From Streptococcus sp. S5 (GTDB lineage: Bacteria; Bacillota; Bacilli; Lactobacillales; Streptococcaceae), in NCBI RefSeq assembly GCF_034134805.1, contig NZ_CP139419.1, positions 1,426,001 to 1,490,000 on the forward strand: a DNA stretch of 64,000 bases. Reading direction: 5' to 3'. The translations under genes and the position numbers were made by a program. Within the stretch, counting starts at the first letter, position 1. Each line of letters starts with the position of its first letter. The notes beneath the pieces were generated by a model. It was not told where the DNA came from, ran no database searches, and was given only the letters and a program-made list of their open reading frames with translations. Shown here piece by piece: positions 47,154 to 59,393 of the stretch.

Positions 47154-47231
47154 TCAGTGGCCCGCAGCTTCTTTTAACGAATAATTTTTGCTGATTCGAA
47201 ATTCACGAAAAACTTTGCCAAGATCGTCCAT
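47154..47231 (-). pseudogene. Truncated rgg 5' fragment
   Basis: An ATG directly after the ABC-F stop codon opens a 25-codon frame, MDDLGKVFREFRISKNYSLK then EAAGH and a stop. Bases 47164-47219 are identical over 56 bp to the 5' end of the intact rgg gene (46598-46653). The rest of the gene is lost, so this is a deletion scar of an rgg copy that once followed the ABC-F gene. Confidence 0.75.
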
Positions 47232-49139
47232 CTATTCCACCTGCTCTGACAGTTCTGCCCACTCTTCCATGACTGCTTCCTGCTGGACAGTTAGTTGATC
47301 CAGCTCGCTTTGGAGTTGGACCAAGTCGGCTGCATCGTTGGTGCTATGCATGGTTTCGGTGATGTCTTGGATTTTCTGATCCAGCTCTTCCATTTCTGCT
47401 TCCAATTGCTCAATGCGACGAGTGATTTTCCGGAGTTCCTTTTGGTTTTGCTTTTGCAGATGATAGTCATTGCTGGTGACTTCTTCGGCCGAAGAAACAG
47501 GCATAGCTTCTGCTTGTGCTGCAGCAAGGGCCTCTAACTCCGCTTTTTTCTCCAGATAATAATCATAGTCTCCTAGATAAAGAGTTGAGCCTTCTTCCGA
47601 CAGTTCCAAGACTTGTGTAGCCACCCGATTGATAAAGTAACGGTCGTGACTGACAAAGAGCAGGGTGCCATCAAAATCAATCAAGGCATTTTCCAGCACT
47701 TCCTTACTATCGATATCCAAGTGGTTGGTCGGCTCATCGAGAATCAAGAAGTTGTTATTCTCCATGGACAGCTTGGCCAAGAGCAGACGCGCCCTCTCTC
47801 CACCCGACAGCATGCCGACGGTTTTCTTGACATCATCCCCAGAGAAAAGAAAGGCTCCCAGTCGATTGCGAATTTCTACTTCTGGCGTCAGTTTAAAGTC
47901 ATTCCAGAGCTCATCCAAGACACTGTTGTGAGGCGTTAGTTTACTTTGGGTCTGGTCATAGTAACCCACCTCGACATTGGCCCCAAAACGAGCTTCACCC
48001 TTGATAAAAGGAATCTGCCCGACGATGGACTTGATTAAGGTCGATTTCCCGATCCCATTTGGTCCCACAATAGCGACCGCATTCATCTTGCGGATATCCA
48101 GATTAATAGGCTCTGAGAGGATTTGATCGTCATAGCCGACGGCTGCCTCTTCTACTGTCAGGACGACATTTCCCGAAGTCTTATCAGCATGGAAGGTCAT
48201 ATGGGCAGACTTGGTCCCAGCTTCAGGCTTGTCTAGGCGCTCCATTTTTTCCAACTGCTTACGCCGAGACTGAGCCCGCTTGGTAGTCGAAGCCCGCACC
48301 AAATTGCGATTAACAAAGTCTTCGAGAGCAGCTATTTCTTTTTGTTGCTTCTCGTAGTTCCTGGCTTCGGTCAACAATTTTTGCTCTTTTTGCTCGACAA
48401 AGCTAGAGTAATTGCCGACATAGCGGTCCAAAGAATGCTTGGTCAAGTCCAGTGTAATGGTAGCAACTTTATCGAGAAAATAGCGGTCGTGGCTGACAAT
48501 GAGAAGGGCCCCGCTATAATTGACCAGATAGTTTTCCAACCAGGCGATGGTCTCAATATCCAAGTGGTTGGTCGGCTCGTCCAGTACCAAAAGATTTGGT
48601 TTTTCTAGAAGCATCTTGGCCAGAGCGAGACGGGTATTTTGCCCACCAGATAGCTCTTCAATCTTCATCTGCCACATAGACTCATCAAACTTGAAGCCGT
48701 TGAGAATAGCTCGGATATCTGCTTCATAGGTGAAGCCACCTGCCTGACGGAATTCTTCCGATAGTCGGTCATAGTCCTGCATGAGTTTTTCTAAGTCAGC
48801 CCCAGTTTTTTCCCCCATCTCAAGTTCCATCTGGCGCAAAGTTTTCTCCGTTTTACGGAGATCGTCAAAGACGTGGAGCATCTCATCGTAGATAGTATTG
48901 GACGACTCAAAGCGACTATCCTGGGCTAAATAAGAGAGAGAAAGGTCGCGCTTTTTATTGATTTCCCCAGAAGTTGGTTCTTCTTCCCCCACCAAGATTT
49001 TCAAGAGCGTAGACTTACCTGCTCCGTTCTTTCCGACCAGGGCAATCCGGTCTCGTTCATCCACTTGCAGGCTGATATTATCAAAAAGAACCTCCCCTGC
49101 AAAAGAGCGTTCAATTTTGTTGGCTTGTAAAATAATCAT
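47232..49139 (-). CDS. ABC-F family ATPase (YdiF/Uup-like)
   Basis: This 635-residue soluble protein has two ABC domains in tandem and no membrane part. Domain 1 has GKNGAGKSTL, LSGGQNTRLALAKM and LLVLDEPTNHLD. Domain 2 has GPNGIGKSTLI, LSGGERARLLLAKL and a second LDEPTNHLD. The linker is helical (RRKQLEKMERLDKPEAG). The C-terminal extension is a coiled coil (EQLEAEMEELDQKIQD). ABC-F proteins act on the ribosome as translation factors or antibiotic-protection factors; the C-terminal coil fits the housekeeping YdiF/Uup type more than MsrD. A fragment of an rgg gene starts at the very next base after its stop. Confidence 0.88.
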   Translation of the reverse strand: MIILQANKIERSFAGEVLFDNISLQVDERDRIALVGKNGAGKSTLLKILVGEEEPTSGEINKKRDLSLSYLAQDSRFESSNTIYDEMLHVFDDLRKTEKTLRQMELEMGEKTGADLEKLMQDYDRLSEEFRQAGGFTYEADIRAILNGFKFDESMWQMKIEELSGGQNTRLALAKMLLEKPNLLVLDEPTNHLDIETIAWLENYLVNYSGALLIVSHDRYFLDKVATITLDLTKHSLDRYVGNYSSFVEQKEQKLLTEARNYEKQQKEIAALEDFVNRNLVRASTTKRAQSRRKQLEKMERLDKPEAGTKSAHMTFHADKTSGNVVLTVEEAAVGYDDQILSEPINLDIRKMNAVAIVGPNGIGKSTLIKSIVGQIPFIKGEARFGANVEVGYYDQTQSKLTPHNSVLDELWNDFKLTPEVEIRNRLGAFLFSGDDVKKTVGMLSGGERARLLLAKLSMENNNFLILDEPTNHLDIDSKEVLENALIDFDGTLLFVSHDRYFINRVATQVLELSEEGSTLYLGDYDYYLEKKAELEALAAAQAEAMPVSSAEEVTSNDYHLQKQNQKELRKITRRIEQLEAEMEELDQKIQDITETMHSTNDAADLVQLQSELDQLTVQQEAVMEEWAELSEQVE

Positions 49140-49189
49140 GTCCTTATTTTACTATCTTTTTTCATATTAAACAAGGAAAGACGAGCCAT

Positions 49190-49218
49190 CAAAAAAATCC
49201 TGAGCCCTTGGGGCCCAG
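49190..49218 (-). terminator. Terminator of the matrixin-like protease gene
   Basis: CTGGGCCC pairs with GGGCTCAG on the minus strand and is followed by GATTTTTTT, 25 nt past the stop. Confidence 0.8.
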
Positions 49219-49242
49219 AACTTTTCAATGATAAATTGTATT

Positions 49243-49965
49243 TTATTCTTCCTTGTACAATTGTCGGACTGCTTCCACATCTGTATCCTGGATACTGTAG
49301 AAGGAGCCAGCCGGTTGCATGACCGATTCTCCATCAGTGTGGTCCAGCCCAATCGCATGGCCTAGCTCATGCTCAGCTGTATTGACAATTCGATCATAAC
49401 TATAGTTATAGACATAATTTAAAAGATAATGGCGATTGAGACGCACTGTGATGTGGGTGAAGCGGTTGGTTAAGAGGTTGGTCTGAGAGGCAGTCTCTCC
49501 AGCAGCAGAAACCGATGCGTTATCCATTTCCGTCAAGACCACATTAGCCTCTTTTTCATTTGTAACCAGCTTGAAGGTAAAGGCGCCTGTTTGGTTCCAA
49601 GCCTCAATAGCATCCCGATAAGCTTTTACAAAAGTTTGACTGATATTGGGATCCAGGTAGACCGTAGCTTCCGCTTTTTCCCAGCGAGCGCCACTATGCT
49701 CATGATTGTCCGTCTGCGTGGTCTGTGAGCTAGGTGTCATTCCAAACCGCGATGCAAAGCCCTGATCACCAAATAAATTGCCAACCTGATAGACAACCTT
49801 TTGGGCAGCTCGTCCAAATCCATCCATACCAGAACTAGGAGAATCTGTGAAATAGATGATCCCCACTAGGACGAGAAAACTGATCGCAATGGTCCAGAAA
49901 AATCCCCAAAAAAGACTCCAAGCCATGCGAAGGATTCCTCTGAAAAATCGAAAAATGGTTCTCAT
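49243..49965 (-). CDS. Membrane-anchored matrixin-like (M10-type) zinc metalloprotease
   Basis: This 240-residue protein has one N-terminal membrane segment (LFWGFFWTIAISFLVLVGII, about 17-36) and an extracellular catalytic domain. The zinc site is HELGHAIGLDH, followed by a Met-turn-like SVMQP, the layout of matrixins. The catalytic Glu and all three His are present. There is no pro-domain cysteine switch or LPXTG, so it is anchored by its N-terminus. The substrate is unknown. It lies alone between the ABC-F gene and endA. Confidence 0.82.
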   Translation of the reverse strand: MRTIFRFFRGILRMAWSLFWGFFWTIAISFLVLVGIIYFTDSPSSGMDGFGRAAQKVVYQVGNLFGDQGFASRFGMTPSSQTTQTDNHEHSGARWEKAEATVYLDPNISQTFVKAYRDAIEAWNQTGAFTFKLVTNEKEANVVLTEMDNASVSAAGETASQTNLLTNRFTHITVRLNRHYLLNYVYNYSYDRIVNTAEHELGHAIGLDHTDGESVMQPAGSFYSIQDTDVEAVRQLYKEE

Positions 49966-50046
49966 ACATTCTCCTTTCTCTTAAAGAAGGTATGCAATTG
50001 TAACACCCCATTCTTAAAAATAACTTAAATAACTACGTTTTCCAGC

Positions 50047-50886
50047 TTATTGATGAACGGTTACTTTTCCTGTCTGGTAATCCAGGCTAATCCCACTTTG
50101 AACATTAGGAACAAAGACATTGAACTCAAGGGACCCATCACTCGATTTGGCTTCGATCTGTGATCCTAATGGAATCAGATCTTCTGGATGGTTGTAGATC
50201 AAGGTCACCCGATAGCGGATCCGCTTGTTCTTATCCAGTGCTTTTCGGACCAGGGTCTCATAATAGTTTTGACCGGCGGAATGAGGATCATTGGCTTGAT
50301 TGGACCAAGCCGTTTGTACAGCGATATTTTTGGGATTGCTAGTCGAAGCATCGAAACCTTTGAGATTACCGATCAAGGCGTAGCCCAATAGATGACCGCG
50401 ATCCACAGCATGGTCATACTCGCCTGACAGATGATGGACCTGATGCCAACCTGCTGGTTTCCAATCGGTTAGACCACTTCCTGTTGCCTCCCGATCTCTA
50501 TACTGGCGAGTCGCCTTGGTCATAATAGCGTTCGCAACCGTCGGCACGGTCTTTCCATTGACTTCTTTTGTCTTGTTATCTGCATAGGGTTGACTAGCCA
50601 CACTGGCATCCAGATCTGTTCGATTTCCCTTAACTACAAAGGCTCCAGCACCATTCCATTCCAAGTCATTTCCTAATTGTGAACGGGCAGATTTCGTTAG
50701 TACAGAGCTAGCTAACTCTTTACTAGGTGTTTCTTGCTGGCTACTAGTTACCACCGAAACAACCTGATCCGTTGCTTCTTTTACCGCCGGTTGATTAAAA
50801 TAATAGCCCCCAATAGCTAGGGCCGTTGCCACCACAAAACCTGCTAGGGTTTGTTTGGTTCGTTTGCTTACTGTTTGTTTTGCCAT
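50047..50886 (-). CDS. endA: Membrane-bound DNA/RNA non-specific endonuclease EndA
   Basis: This is a competence-type nuclease that degrades one DNA strand during uptake and also attacks neutrophil traps in pneumococcus. The 279 residues start with a membrane anchor ([17 protein letters not shown]) and contain the beta-beta-alpha metal site with [12 protein letters not shown] and the Asn-rich [15 protein letters not shown] helix. I set the start at the ATG at 50886. The GGAGAG site is 6 nt upstream, and a TTG four codons earlier overlaps it. The gene follows epuA as in pneumococcus. The intrinsic terminator hairpin at 50897-50942 ends directly at its ribosome-binding site, with no room for a promoter in between. 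Confidence 0.88.
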   Translation of the reverse strand: MAKQTVSKRTKQTLAGFVVATALAIGGYYFNQPAVKEATDQVVSVVTSSQQETPSKELASSVLTKSARSQLGNDLEWNGAGAFVVKGNRTDLDASVASQPYADNKTKEVNGKTVPTVANAIMTKATRQYRDREATGSGLTDWKPAGWHQVHHLSGEYDHAVDRGHLLGYALIGNLKGFDASTSNPKNIAVQTAWSNQANDPHSAGQNYYETLVRKALDKNKRIRYRVTLIYNHPEDLIPLGSQIEAKSSDGSLEFNVFVPNVQSGISLDYQTGKVTVHQ

Positions 50887-50896
50887 ATCTCTCTCC

Positions 50897-50942
50897 AAAA
50901 AAGAGCAGCGCTAGATGGGTCATTGACTCGATTCGCTGCTCT
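50897..50942 (-). terminator. Terminator/attenuator abutting the endA ribosome-binding site
   Basis: On the minus strand AGAGCAGCG pairs perfectly with CGCTGCTCT, with an inner GGGTC/GACTC-type stem, then T6 followed immediately by GGAGAGAGATATG (the endA start). It can end the murA-epuA transcript and gate endA. Confidence 0.8.
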
Positions 50943-50969
50943 CCTTTTTACTCAATTTTAGTTAAAAGC

Positions 50970-51158
50970 TTATTTGCCTGTTAGCTTTCCAATGATCTCT
51001 GACCAAGTGTCCGGAGAGAGAATGGACCATGGATTTTTCCCATCGCCAATCACTCCATAGCCAATGACCAAGCCAACTGCAAAAATGATGATGGCAATCA
51101 CAGCCAACAGGAGGACAATTCCTAGCTGTTTTCCAACATAGCGAAGATTAGTTTTCAT
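50970..51158 (-). CDS. epuA: EpuA, small membrane protein (annotated as RNA polymerase subunit beta family)
   Basis: This 62-residue protein has a basic N-terminus, one membrane helix ([22 protein letters not shown]) and a short external tail ending [13 protein letters not shown]. It matches the EpuA family, often mislabelled as an RNA polymerase beta subunit. It overlaps the murA 3' end by 11 bp and precedes endA. Function is unknown. Confidence 0.85.
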   Translation of the reverse strand: MKTNLRYVGKQLGIVLLLAVIAIIIFAVGLVIGYGVIGDGKNPWSILSPDTWSEIIGKLTGK

Positions 51159-52431
51159 CGTCTTCTTCCTCTACACGTTTCACGTCTGCACCTAGTGCCA
51201 CCAATTTCTCATGGAATTGATAATAACCACGATCTAAGTGACTTAATTTGCTGACCTTTGTTTCTCCTTCTGCCACTAAGCCCATCAAGACAAGCGTTGC
51301 ACTCGCGCGCAAATCGGTCGACATGACCTCTGCACCTTGGAAGCTTTCACCTCCTACGATACGAGCTGTATCCCGCATAATATCTGAGTGAACGCCCATT
51401 CGACGCATCTCTTCCAAATGTTGGAAACGATTCTCAAAGACGGTTTCAATCATGGTGGACTCACCCTTAGCCATGGCCATCAAGGCTGTAAATTGAGCCT
51501 GCATATCAGTTGGGAATCCTGGGTACGGAAGAGTTTTAACGGTTACTGGACGAAGCTTACTGATATCCGATTGAATCCGAATTCCATTTTCTTCCTCGGT
51601 TACCGTTACACCCATCTCCTGCATCTTAGATAGAAGCGGACGGTTGTGTTCCCAAATGGCATCTTCGATCAAGACATCTCCACCAGTCATGGCTGCCCCA
51701 ATCATAAAAGTTCCAGCTTCGATGCGGTCTTGCACGACATTGTGGTTTGCACCGTGCAAGCTCTCCACACCAACAATGGTCAAGGTCTCAGTTCCTGCTC
51801 CCTTGACGTTAGCCCCCATTTTATTTAGCAAGAGTGCTAGGTCAACAATTTCAGGTTCCCGAGCTGCATTTTCAATCACAGTAACTCCATCTGCCAAGGT
51901 TGCCGCCATCATAATATTTTGTGTCGCCCCTACTGATGGGAAGTCCATATAGATGTGTGCACCCTTGAGACGATCTGCTTTTGCTTCAATATAGCCGGCC
52001 GTTTGGGTAATTTCAGCTCCCATAGCTTCCAGACCTTTGAGATGGAGGTCAATCGGACAACTACCGATCGTACAGCCTCCAGGCATGGAAACTTTGGCAT
52101 GGCCATTGCGTGCCAAGACAGGACCTAGGACAACGATAGAAGCCCGCATCTTACTCACATATTTATAAGGCGCTTCCTCTGATAATTTTGCTTGCGCATC
52201 TACGACAACTGTATTGTCTTCTTCATTGAAGGTTACTTGTGCATTCAACCCACGAACAACATTGTTCATTGTAAAGACATCTGATAAAACAGGTACATTT
52301 TTCAAGGTTGTCACGCCCTCGCTTGCTAGAACTGTTGCAGCAAGAAGAGGAAGGACAGCATTTTTTGCTCCTTCGATTTTGACGGTTCCAACCAGTCGAT
52401 TATGACCACCATTAACGATTATTTTTTCCAT
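51148..52431 (-). CDS. murA: UDP-N-acetylglucosamine 1-carboxyvinyltransferase
   Basis: It makes the first committed peptidoglycan precursor by adding enolpyruvate to UDP-GlcNAc. The 427 residues contain [15 protein letters not shown] and the catalytic Cys in [14 protein letters not shown], with GFPTDMQAQ and the C-terminal [13 protein letters not shown]. The enzyme has the fosfomycin-sensitive Cys type. The location after the ATPase operon and before epuA-endA is conserved in streptococci, many of which carry a second murA elsewhere. Confidence 0.95.
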   Translation of the reverse strand: MEKIIVNGGHNRLVGTVKIEGAKNAVLPLLAATVLASEGVTTLKNVPVLSDVFTMNNVVRGLNAQVTFNEEDNTVVVDAQAKLSEEAPYKYVSKMRASIVVLGPVLARNGHAKVSMPGGCTIGSCPIDLHLKGLEAMGAEITQTAGYIEAKADRLKGAHIYMDFPSVGATQNIMMAATLADGVTVIENAAREPEIVDLALLLNKMGANVKGAGTETLTIVGVESLHGANHNVVQDRIEAGTFMIGAAMTGGDVLIEDAIWEHNRPLLSKMQEMGVTVTEEENGIRIQSDISKLRPVTVKTLPYPGFPTDMQAQFTALMAMAKGESTMIETVFENRFQHLEEMRRMGVHSDIMRDTARIVGGESFQGAEVMSTDLRASATLVLMGLVAEGETKVSKLSHLDRGYYQFHEKLVALGADVKRVEEEDDEN

Positions 52432-52497
52432 ACGGGATTGTTCTCCAATTTCTTAAAGTCACGCTTTCTATCATACCATATTTTTTATAAAATGTGG

Positions 52498-52728
52498 CTA
52501 GAATTGGCCAATAAAAATCTGCCGACTCATCTCATAGACACTGATAAAAAATGAGCTGGCTAGATAGCCGATTCCAATGCTGATCATCAAGATCAAAAAA
52601 CGGATTTTAACCGCATTTTCAGCACTTACTTTTAAAAACTTTTCCCATTGAACCAGGTTCATCAATAGGTAATAGGCAAAAAAGATAAACAATAGATGGC
52701 TTGAAAGATTAAAAATCATTTGAATCAT
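52498..52728 (-). CDS. DUF1146 membrane protein, probably leaderless
   Basis: This 76-residue protein has two membrane helices (about 5-24 and 42-65) and matches DUF1146 (YwzB-like), often found next to ATPase or murA genes. The ATG at 52728 lies only 6 nt after a TGG-TATAAT box at 52735-52740, so +1 falls at or next to the A of the ATG. A longer frame to 52809 is rejected because it would start inside the ATP synthase terminator. Function unknown. Confidence 0.78.
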   Translation of the reverse strand: MIQMIFNLSSHLLFIFFAYYLLMNLVQWEKFLKVSAENAVKIRFLILMISIGIGYLASSFFISVYEMSRQIFIGQF

Positions 52729-52734
52729 ACAGCT

Positions 52735-52743
52735 ATTATACCA
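52735..52743 (-). promoter_or_regulatory. Extended -10 box directly before the DUF1146 gene
   Basis: Minus-strand TGG-TATAAT is 6 nt from the start codon and no ribosome-binding site intervenes, the hallmark of a leaderless mRNA. Confidence 0.6.
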
Positions 52744-52783
52744 TATTTGGTCCGTACTTTCTTCTTTTGATTCTCTCCCAACA

Positions 52784-52817
52784 AAAATAAGGTGAGGACA
52801 TACCTCCACCTTATTTT
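52784..52817 (-). terminator. Terminator of the ATP synthase operon
   Basis: AAAATAAGGTG pairs with CACCTTATTTT, followed by TTTG on the minus strand, 8 nt past the atpC stop. Confidence 0.88.
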
Positions 52818-52824
52818 GAATATC

Positions 52825-53244
52825 TTATAAACGATTTCCGACATTAATCCGGTTAATGGCGCGTTGAAGAGCAATTTTAGCACGACGTTCCATATCAACC
52901 GAATGCTGATCTTTGGCTTCTTCAATCGCTTTTTCAGCTCGCAGTTTGGCACGTTCTGCACGACTAATGTCAATATCTCGAGCACGTTCGGCAGAATCAG
53001 CAACAATGGTAATGACATTATCAGCTACTTCGATAATCCCACCATTGACTGCAATCCAATCAATATGTTTGTCATCGTCGACACGACGAACCTTTACTTG
53101 GTCTACAGCCAAAACCGCAATGGTATTGATATGATGAGGTAAAATCCCTAATTCACCATCAATTGTCTTGACAGATACAAATGCGGCATGATGATCATAA
53201 ACCAGTCCATCCGGTGTAACGATTTGGACGTTCATTTGACTCAT
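52825..53244 (-). CDS. atpC: ATP synthase F1 epsilon subunit
   Basis: This 139-residue rotor subunit of F1 couples and inhibits ATP hydrolysis. The N-terminal beta-sandwich ([36 protein letters not shown]) and the C-terminal helical hairpin rich in Arg/Glu/Ala are as expected. It is last gene of the operon, 13 bp after atpD. Confidence 0.95.
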   Translation of the reverse strand: MSQMNVQIVTPDGLVYDHHAAFVSVKTIDGELGILPHHINTIAVLAVDQVKVRRVDDDKHIDWIAVNGGIIEVADNVITIVADSAERARDIDISRAERAKLRAEKAIEEAKDQHSVDMERRAKIALQRAINRINVGNRL

Positions 53245-53257
53245 CTTTCACCTCTTC

Positions 53258-54673
<1,416 letters not shown>

Positions 54674-54749
54674 CTATTCTAAGTAATTTCTACTGCTCAA
54701 AAGTTCTCTTTCGAGCATCTGTTTTTGTATATAAAATTGTATCCGACAA

Positions 54750-55631
54750 CTATTCAAGGGCGCTAGCACCTGCAACGATTTCGGTAATTTCTTGTGTAAT
54801 CGCTGCTTGACGAGCACGGTTGTATTGAATCGTTAATTCATCAATGACTTTCTTGGCATTGTCTGTTGCAGTTTGCATGGCCATCATCCCCGCAGCATTT
54901 TCAGCTGTTTTAGCATCAATAATGGCACCATAGATCATGCTTTCAGCAAATTGAGGGAGCAATTGATCCAAGATGGCATCTCGACTAGATTCCAATTCTA
55001 GATTCAATACATAATCCTCATCTGCTTCATTGGGGTCCAAATCAATAATCGGAAGCATCTGTTCCACCCGCATTTGGCTAGTCAAACTGTTGACGTGATG
55101 GTTGTAACAGACGTACAACTCGTCAAACAAGCCTTCCTGATACATTTGGACTGTTTTCGAAATGATCTTACGAACTTCCTTAAAGCTAGGCTGATCAGGC
55201 AAACCACGCAATTCATAAACCGGCTGAATCCCACGGGCACGGAAGAAATCCGCCCCGACACTTCCAATACAGATCACTTCAAAGTCATCCCCAGTTGGAT
55301 GGTATTCTGCCTTCATTTCCATCATGGTTTTAAGGATGGAGGCATTGTAGCCTCCGACCAAACCACGATCGGATGTAATCACGATATAAGCTGTCTTTTT
55401 TACCGGCCGACTCACCAACATCGGATGGGACTTGGTATTTTCTGTTTCGTGGCCATGGAGCAAGTCTGTTAAGAGCTTACGAACCTTAGCAGCATAAACC
55501 TGAAAATCCTTGGCTGCCTGCTCAGATTTACCAAGTTTGGCAGCGGACACCATCTGCATGGCATTGGTGATTTGACTGGTGTTTTTTGTGGATGCAATTT
55601 TATTTTTAATATCATTTAATGAAACTGCCAT
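54750..55631 (-). CDS. atpG: ATP synthase F1 gamma subunit
   Basis: This 293-residue central shaft protein has the terminal coiled coil ([20 protein letters not shown] and the C-terminal [15 protein letters not shown]) and the conserved [15 protein letters not shown]. It lies between atpA and atpD, 15 bp after atpA. Confidence 0.96.
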   Translation of the reverse strand: MAVSLNDIKNKIASTKNTSQITNAMQMVSAAKLGKSEQAAKDFQVYAAKVRKLLTDLLHGHETENTKSHPMLVSRPVKKTAYIVITSDRGLVGGYNASILKTMMEMKAEYHPTGDDFEVICIGSVGADFFRARGIQPVYELRGLPDQPSFKEVRKIISKTVQMYQEGLFDELYVCYNHHVNSLTSQMRVEQMLPIIDLDPNEADEDYVLNLELESSRDAILDQLLPQFAESMIYGAIIDAKTAENAAGMMAMQTATDNAKKVIDELTIQYNRARQAAITQEITEIVAGASALE

Positions 55632-55646
55632 CTTCCACTCCTATTT

Positions 55647-57155
<1,509 letters not shown>

Positions 57156-57167
57156 TCACACCACTTT

Positions 57168-57704
57168 CTATTTCAATTTAGATTTTATAACTTGCAATTG
57201 GTGTTTGAGACTGGTATCCAACGTTTTATGATTGGCTGTCACGACAAAGCCACCAATTAAATCTGGATCGATCTTTTGTTGGATCGAGCGAACTTGAATC
57301 CCAAATTTTCTTTCGATAATGGGTACTAGCTTTTGCTCTTGAACAGGATCCAAACCAGCAACTGTCGTAACAGTGACGACAAATGCGTTGCTCAACAGTT
57401 GAATCTGATCCAAACAAATCGTTACAATGTCATAAAATAAGGCTTCACGATGATTGAGAATAACCACTTCAATCAAATGGTCGAGTAATTGTGAATCAGA
57501 GGGTTGAAAAAGTCTTAGACTTTTTGCTTTCTCTTCATCCTCTACACCGATATGAGCTAAGAAGTTAGCAAGTCCAGTCTCCTCAAAAATGCCCTTGATT
57601 TGGGTCAATTTTTCAAAGACAAGATCTTGTTCTCCTTTTTCAAAGACCAATTGAACAAAAGGCTGGGTATATTTCTCAATCACCATCAGTTGCTTTTTGT
57701 CCAT
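57168..57704 (-). CDS. atpH: ATP synthase F1 delta subunit
   Basis: This 178-residue subunit joins the stator b subunits to alpha3beta3. An N-terminal helical bundle begins EKYTQPFVQLVFEKGEQD, and the C-terminal motif IQQKIDPDLIGGFVV is the family hallmark. Its ATG overlaps the atpF stop by one base (TAATG). Confidence 0.94.
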   Translation of the reverse strand: MDKKQLMVIEKYTQPFVQLVFEKGEQDLVFEKLTQIKGIFEETGLANFLAHIGVEDEEKAKSLRLFQPSDSQLLDHLIEVVILNHREALFYDIVTICLDQIQLLSNAFVVTVTTVAGLDPVQEQKLVPIIERKFGIQVRSIQQKIDPDLIGGFVVTANHKTLDTSLKHQLQVIKSKLK

Positions 57705-58198
57705 TAGGCTTCTCCTAATTCATCAAGATAGCGATCGATCAGTTGGCGTTGACCTTCAGCATCCAGCTGTTGACTCAACAATTTGCTGGCAAGATTGACA
57801 GTGAGATCTGCCACATCGCCTTTGATACTGTTCAATGCTTCTTCTTTGTTATGCGCAATTTCTTGTTGCGCTTTTTCTTTCAAACGTACTGCTTCTTGAG
57901 TGGCTTCTGAAAGGATCTGAGATTTGTTCTTTTCTGCAGTTTCCTTTGCATTTTCGACAATAGACGCAGCTTCTTTGCGGCTACCTGCCAACTCTTCTTC
58001 ACGTTTACTTGCTAGTTCCTCAGCTTTTTGACGAGCTGATTCTGCTCCATCAATATCATCTGTAATCTTTTTGGCACGCGCTTCTAAAATTCCATTGATA
58101 TTGTTCCATGCAAATTTCTTTATTAAAAAGATTAATAATAGGAAGGAACCAGCAATGAGAATAAAGTTACCAATAATTTCACTCATTGATACATGCAT
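57704..58198 (-). CDS. atpF: ATP synthase F0 b subunit
   Basis: This 164-residue stator stalk has one N-terminal membrane helix ([20 protein letters not shown]), then a long charged helix ([20 protein letters not shown] onward) forming a coiled coil. It lies between atpB (19 bp) and atpH. Confidence 0.95.
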   Translation of the reverse strand: MHVSMSEIIGNFILIAGSFLLLIFLIKKFAWNNINGILEARAKKITDDIDGAESARQKAEELASKREEELAGSRKEAASIVENAKETAEKNKSQILSEATQEAVRLKEKAQQEIAHNKEEALNSIKGDVADLTVNLASKLLSQQLDAEGQRQLIDRYLDELGEA

Positions 58199-58217
58199 TC
58201 TTCTACTCCTCCTCTAC

Positions 58218-58931
58218 TTACTCTTCACCATTAATTTTCTTACCAATATAGATTGATGACAACATGGTAAACACATAGGCTTGGATACATGAAATGAAAA
58301 TCGAAAACGCTGTCCACGCCATGCTTCCAATAAAGGCAAATGGATACCAATAAACAGCTTGATGCGACAAAGTCACAAGCAAGCTTGCTAGTACCTCACC
58401 CGCAAAGATATTTCCGAAGATCCGAAGGGCCAAGGAGGCAAAATTCGTGAATTCTTCCAAAATATTCATGGGGGTCATAAATCCGGGTGTCACAAAAGCC
58501 TTTAAATATTCCTTCACACCACGTCTGCGAATTCCTTCTACATGGGCGATTAAGGTGATCAAAAATGAAAAGGCAAAGTCATAACCCAGGTTAGCGGTTG
58601 GTGATGTCCACAAATTGTAACCATTGGTCGTTTCGATTTTAGCCATCAATCCAATGTTATTGGCTACTAAAAGAAAGAGGAAAAGAACAAACAAGAACAA
58701 GGAATAGTCCTTTATGTAATGTTCCCCAATATTTCCTTTTGTAAAGCCTACGACAAAGTCATATGCGTATTCCAGCACATTTTGTTTGCCTTTTGGTCGG
58801 ATCGACATTTTTCGACTGGCCCAATAAATGAAGCCAAAAACGGCGAAAACAGAAATCAGGGTCATAGCAAGTAGGGTCAAATTAAAAGATACAGGTCCAA
58901 GAGTAATCGTTGGATTGATACTTTCTTCCAA
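58218..58931 (-). CDS. atpB: ATP synthase F0 a subunit
   Basis: This 237-residue integral membrane proton channel has five to six membrane segments. The conserved arginine lies in [16 protein letters not shown], and the C-terminal [19 protein letters not shown] is a family signature. It lies between atpE (33 bp) and atpF. Confidence 0.96.
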   Translation of the reverse strand: MEESINPTITLGPVSFNLTLLAMTLISVFAVFGFIYWASRKMSIRPKGKQNVLEYAYDFVVGFTKGNIGEHYIKDYSLFLFVLFLFLLVANNIGLMAKIETTNGYNLWTSPTANLGYDFAFSFLITLIAHVEGIRRRGVKEYLKAFVTPGFMTPMNILEEFTNFASLALRIFGNIFAGEVLASLLVTLSHQAVYWYPFAFIGSMAWTAFSIFISCIQAYVFTMLSSIYIGKKINGEE

Positions 58932-58964
58932 GGTTTGACACCTCCTTTTCTAAAATAGAAGCGT

Positions 58965-59165
58965 CTATTTGATAATAAAGGCCATAACCAAGGTTACGAA
59001 GAAAGTACCTTCGACAAAGGCAACACCAAGAATCAAGAGACTACGCAATTGACCGATAATTTCTGGTTGACGAGACGCAGATTTCAATAAGCTACTCATC
59101 ATCAAACCTTCTGCCAGTGATACACCAAAACAGGCTAAACAAAGACCTAAAAATGTTAAATTCAT
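58965..59165 (-). CDS. atpE: ATP synthase F0 c subunit
   Basis: This 66-residue double-helix proteolipid forms the rotating ring. The proton-binding Glu is in [16 protein letters not shown] of the second helix. As in other streptococci it comes first in the operon. AAAGGAG precedes the ATG. Confidence 0.95.
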   Translation of the reverse strand: MNLTFLGLCLACFGVSLAEGLMMSSLLKSASRQPEIIGQLRSLLILGVAFVEGTFFVTLVMAFIIK

Positions 59166-59198
59166 GATGAATTCTCCTTTTATAAATTTTAATACCTT

Positions 59199-59227
59199 AG
59201 TTTACTCCTAAAAGATATAATAGTCAA
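59199..59227 (-). promoter_or_regulatory. Promoter of the ATP synthase operon
   Basis: The minus-strand -35 is TTGACT (59222-59227), then a 17-bp spacer and -10 TAAACT (59199-59204), about 33 nt before the atpE ATG. The 130 bp farther upstream, to the protease terminator, are AT-rich with no other feature seen. Confidence 0.75.
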
Positions 59228-59355
59228 ATATTTCCTATAAAAGTAAGCGTTTTAGTGAAATTACGTTATTTTTTTAATATGATAATTTTTCCTATCTACG
59301 ATTGATTTCTTTTAATTTTTAGACGCTTTGTCCACCTCTATTCATTTTTTCTTCT

Positions 59356-59386
59356 AAAAAACTCTCACCTGCTCAGCAGATGAGAG
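59356..59386 (-). terminator. Terminator of the M26 metalloprotease gene
   Basis: CTCTCATCTGC pairs with GCAGGTGAGAG-type bases around a short loop and is followed by T6 on the minus strand, 8 nt past the stop. Confidence 0.85.
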
Positions 59387-59393
59387 AATTCGA

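Noticed and set aside
52729-52809. N-terminal extension of the DUF1146 protein
   Set aside because: It would start in the ATP synthase terminator and is unlike the family.
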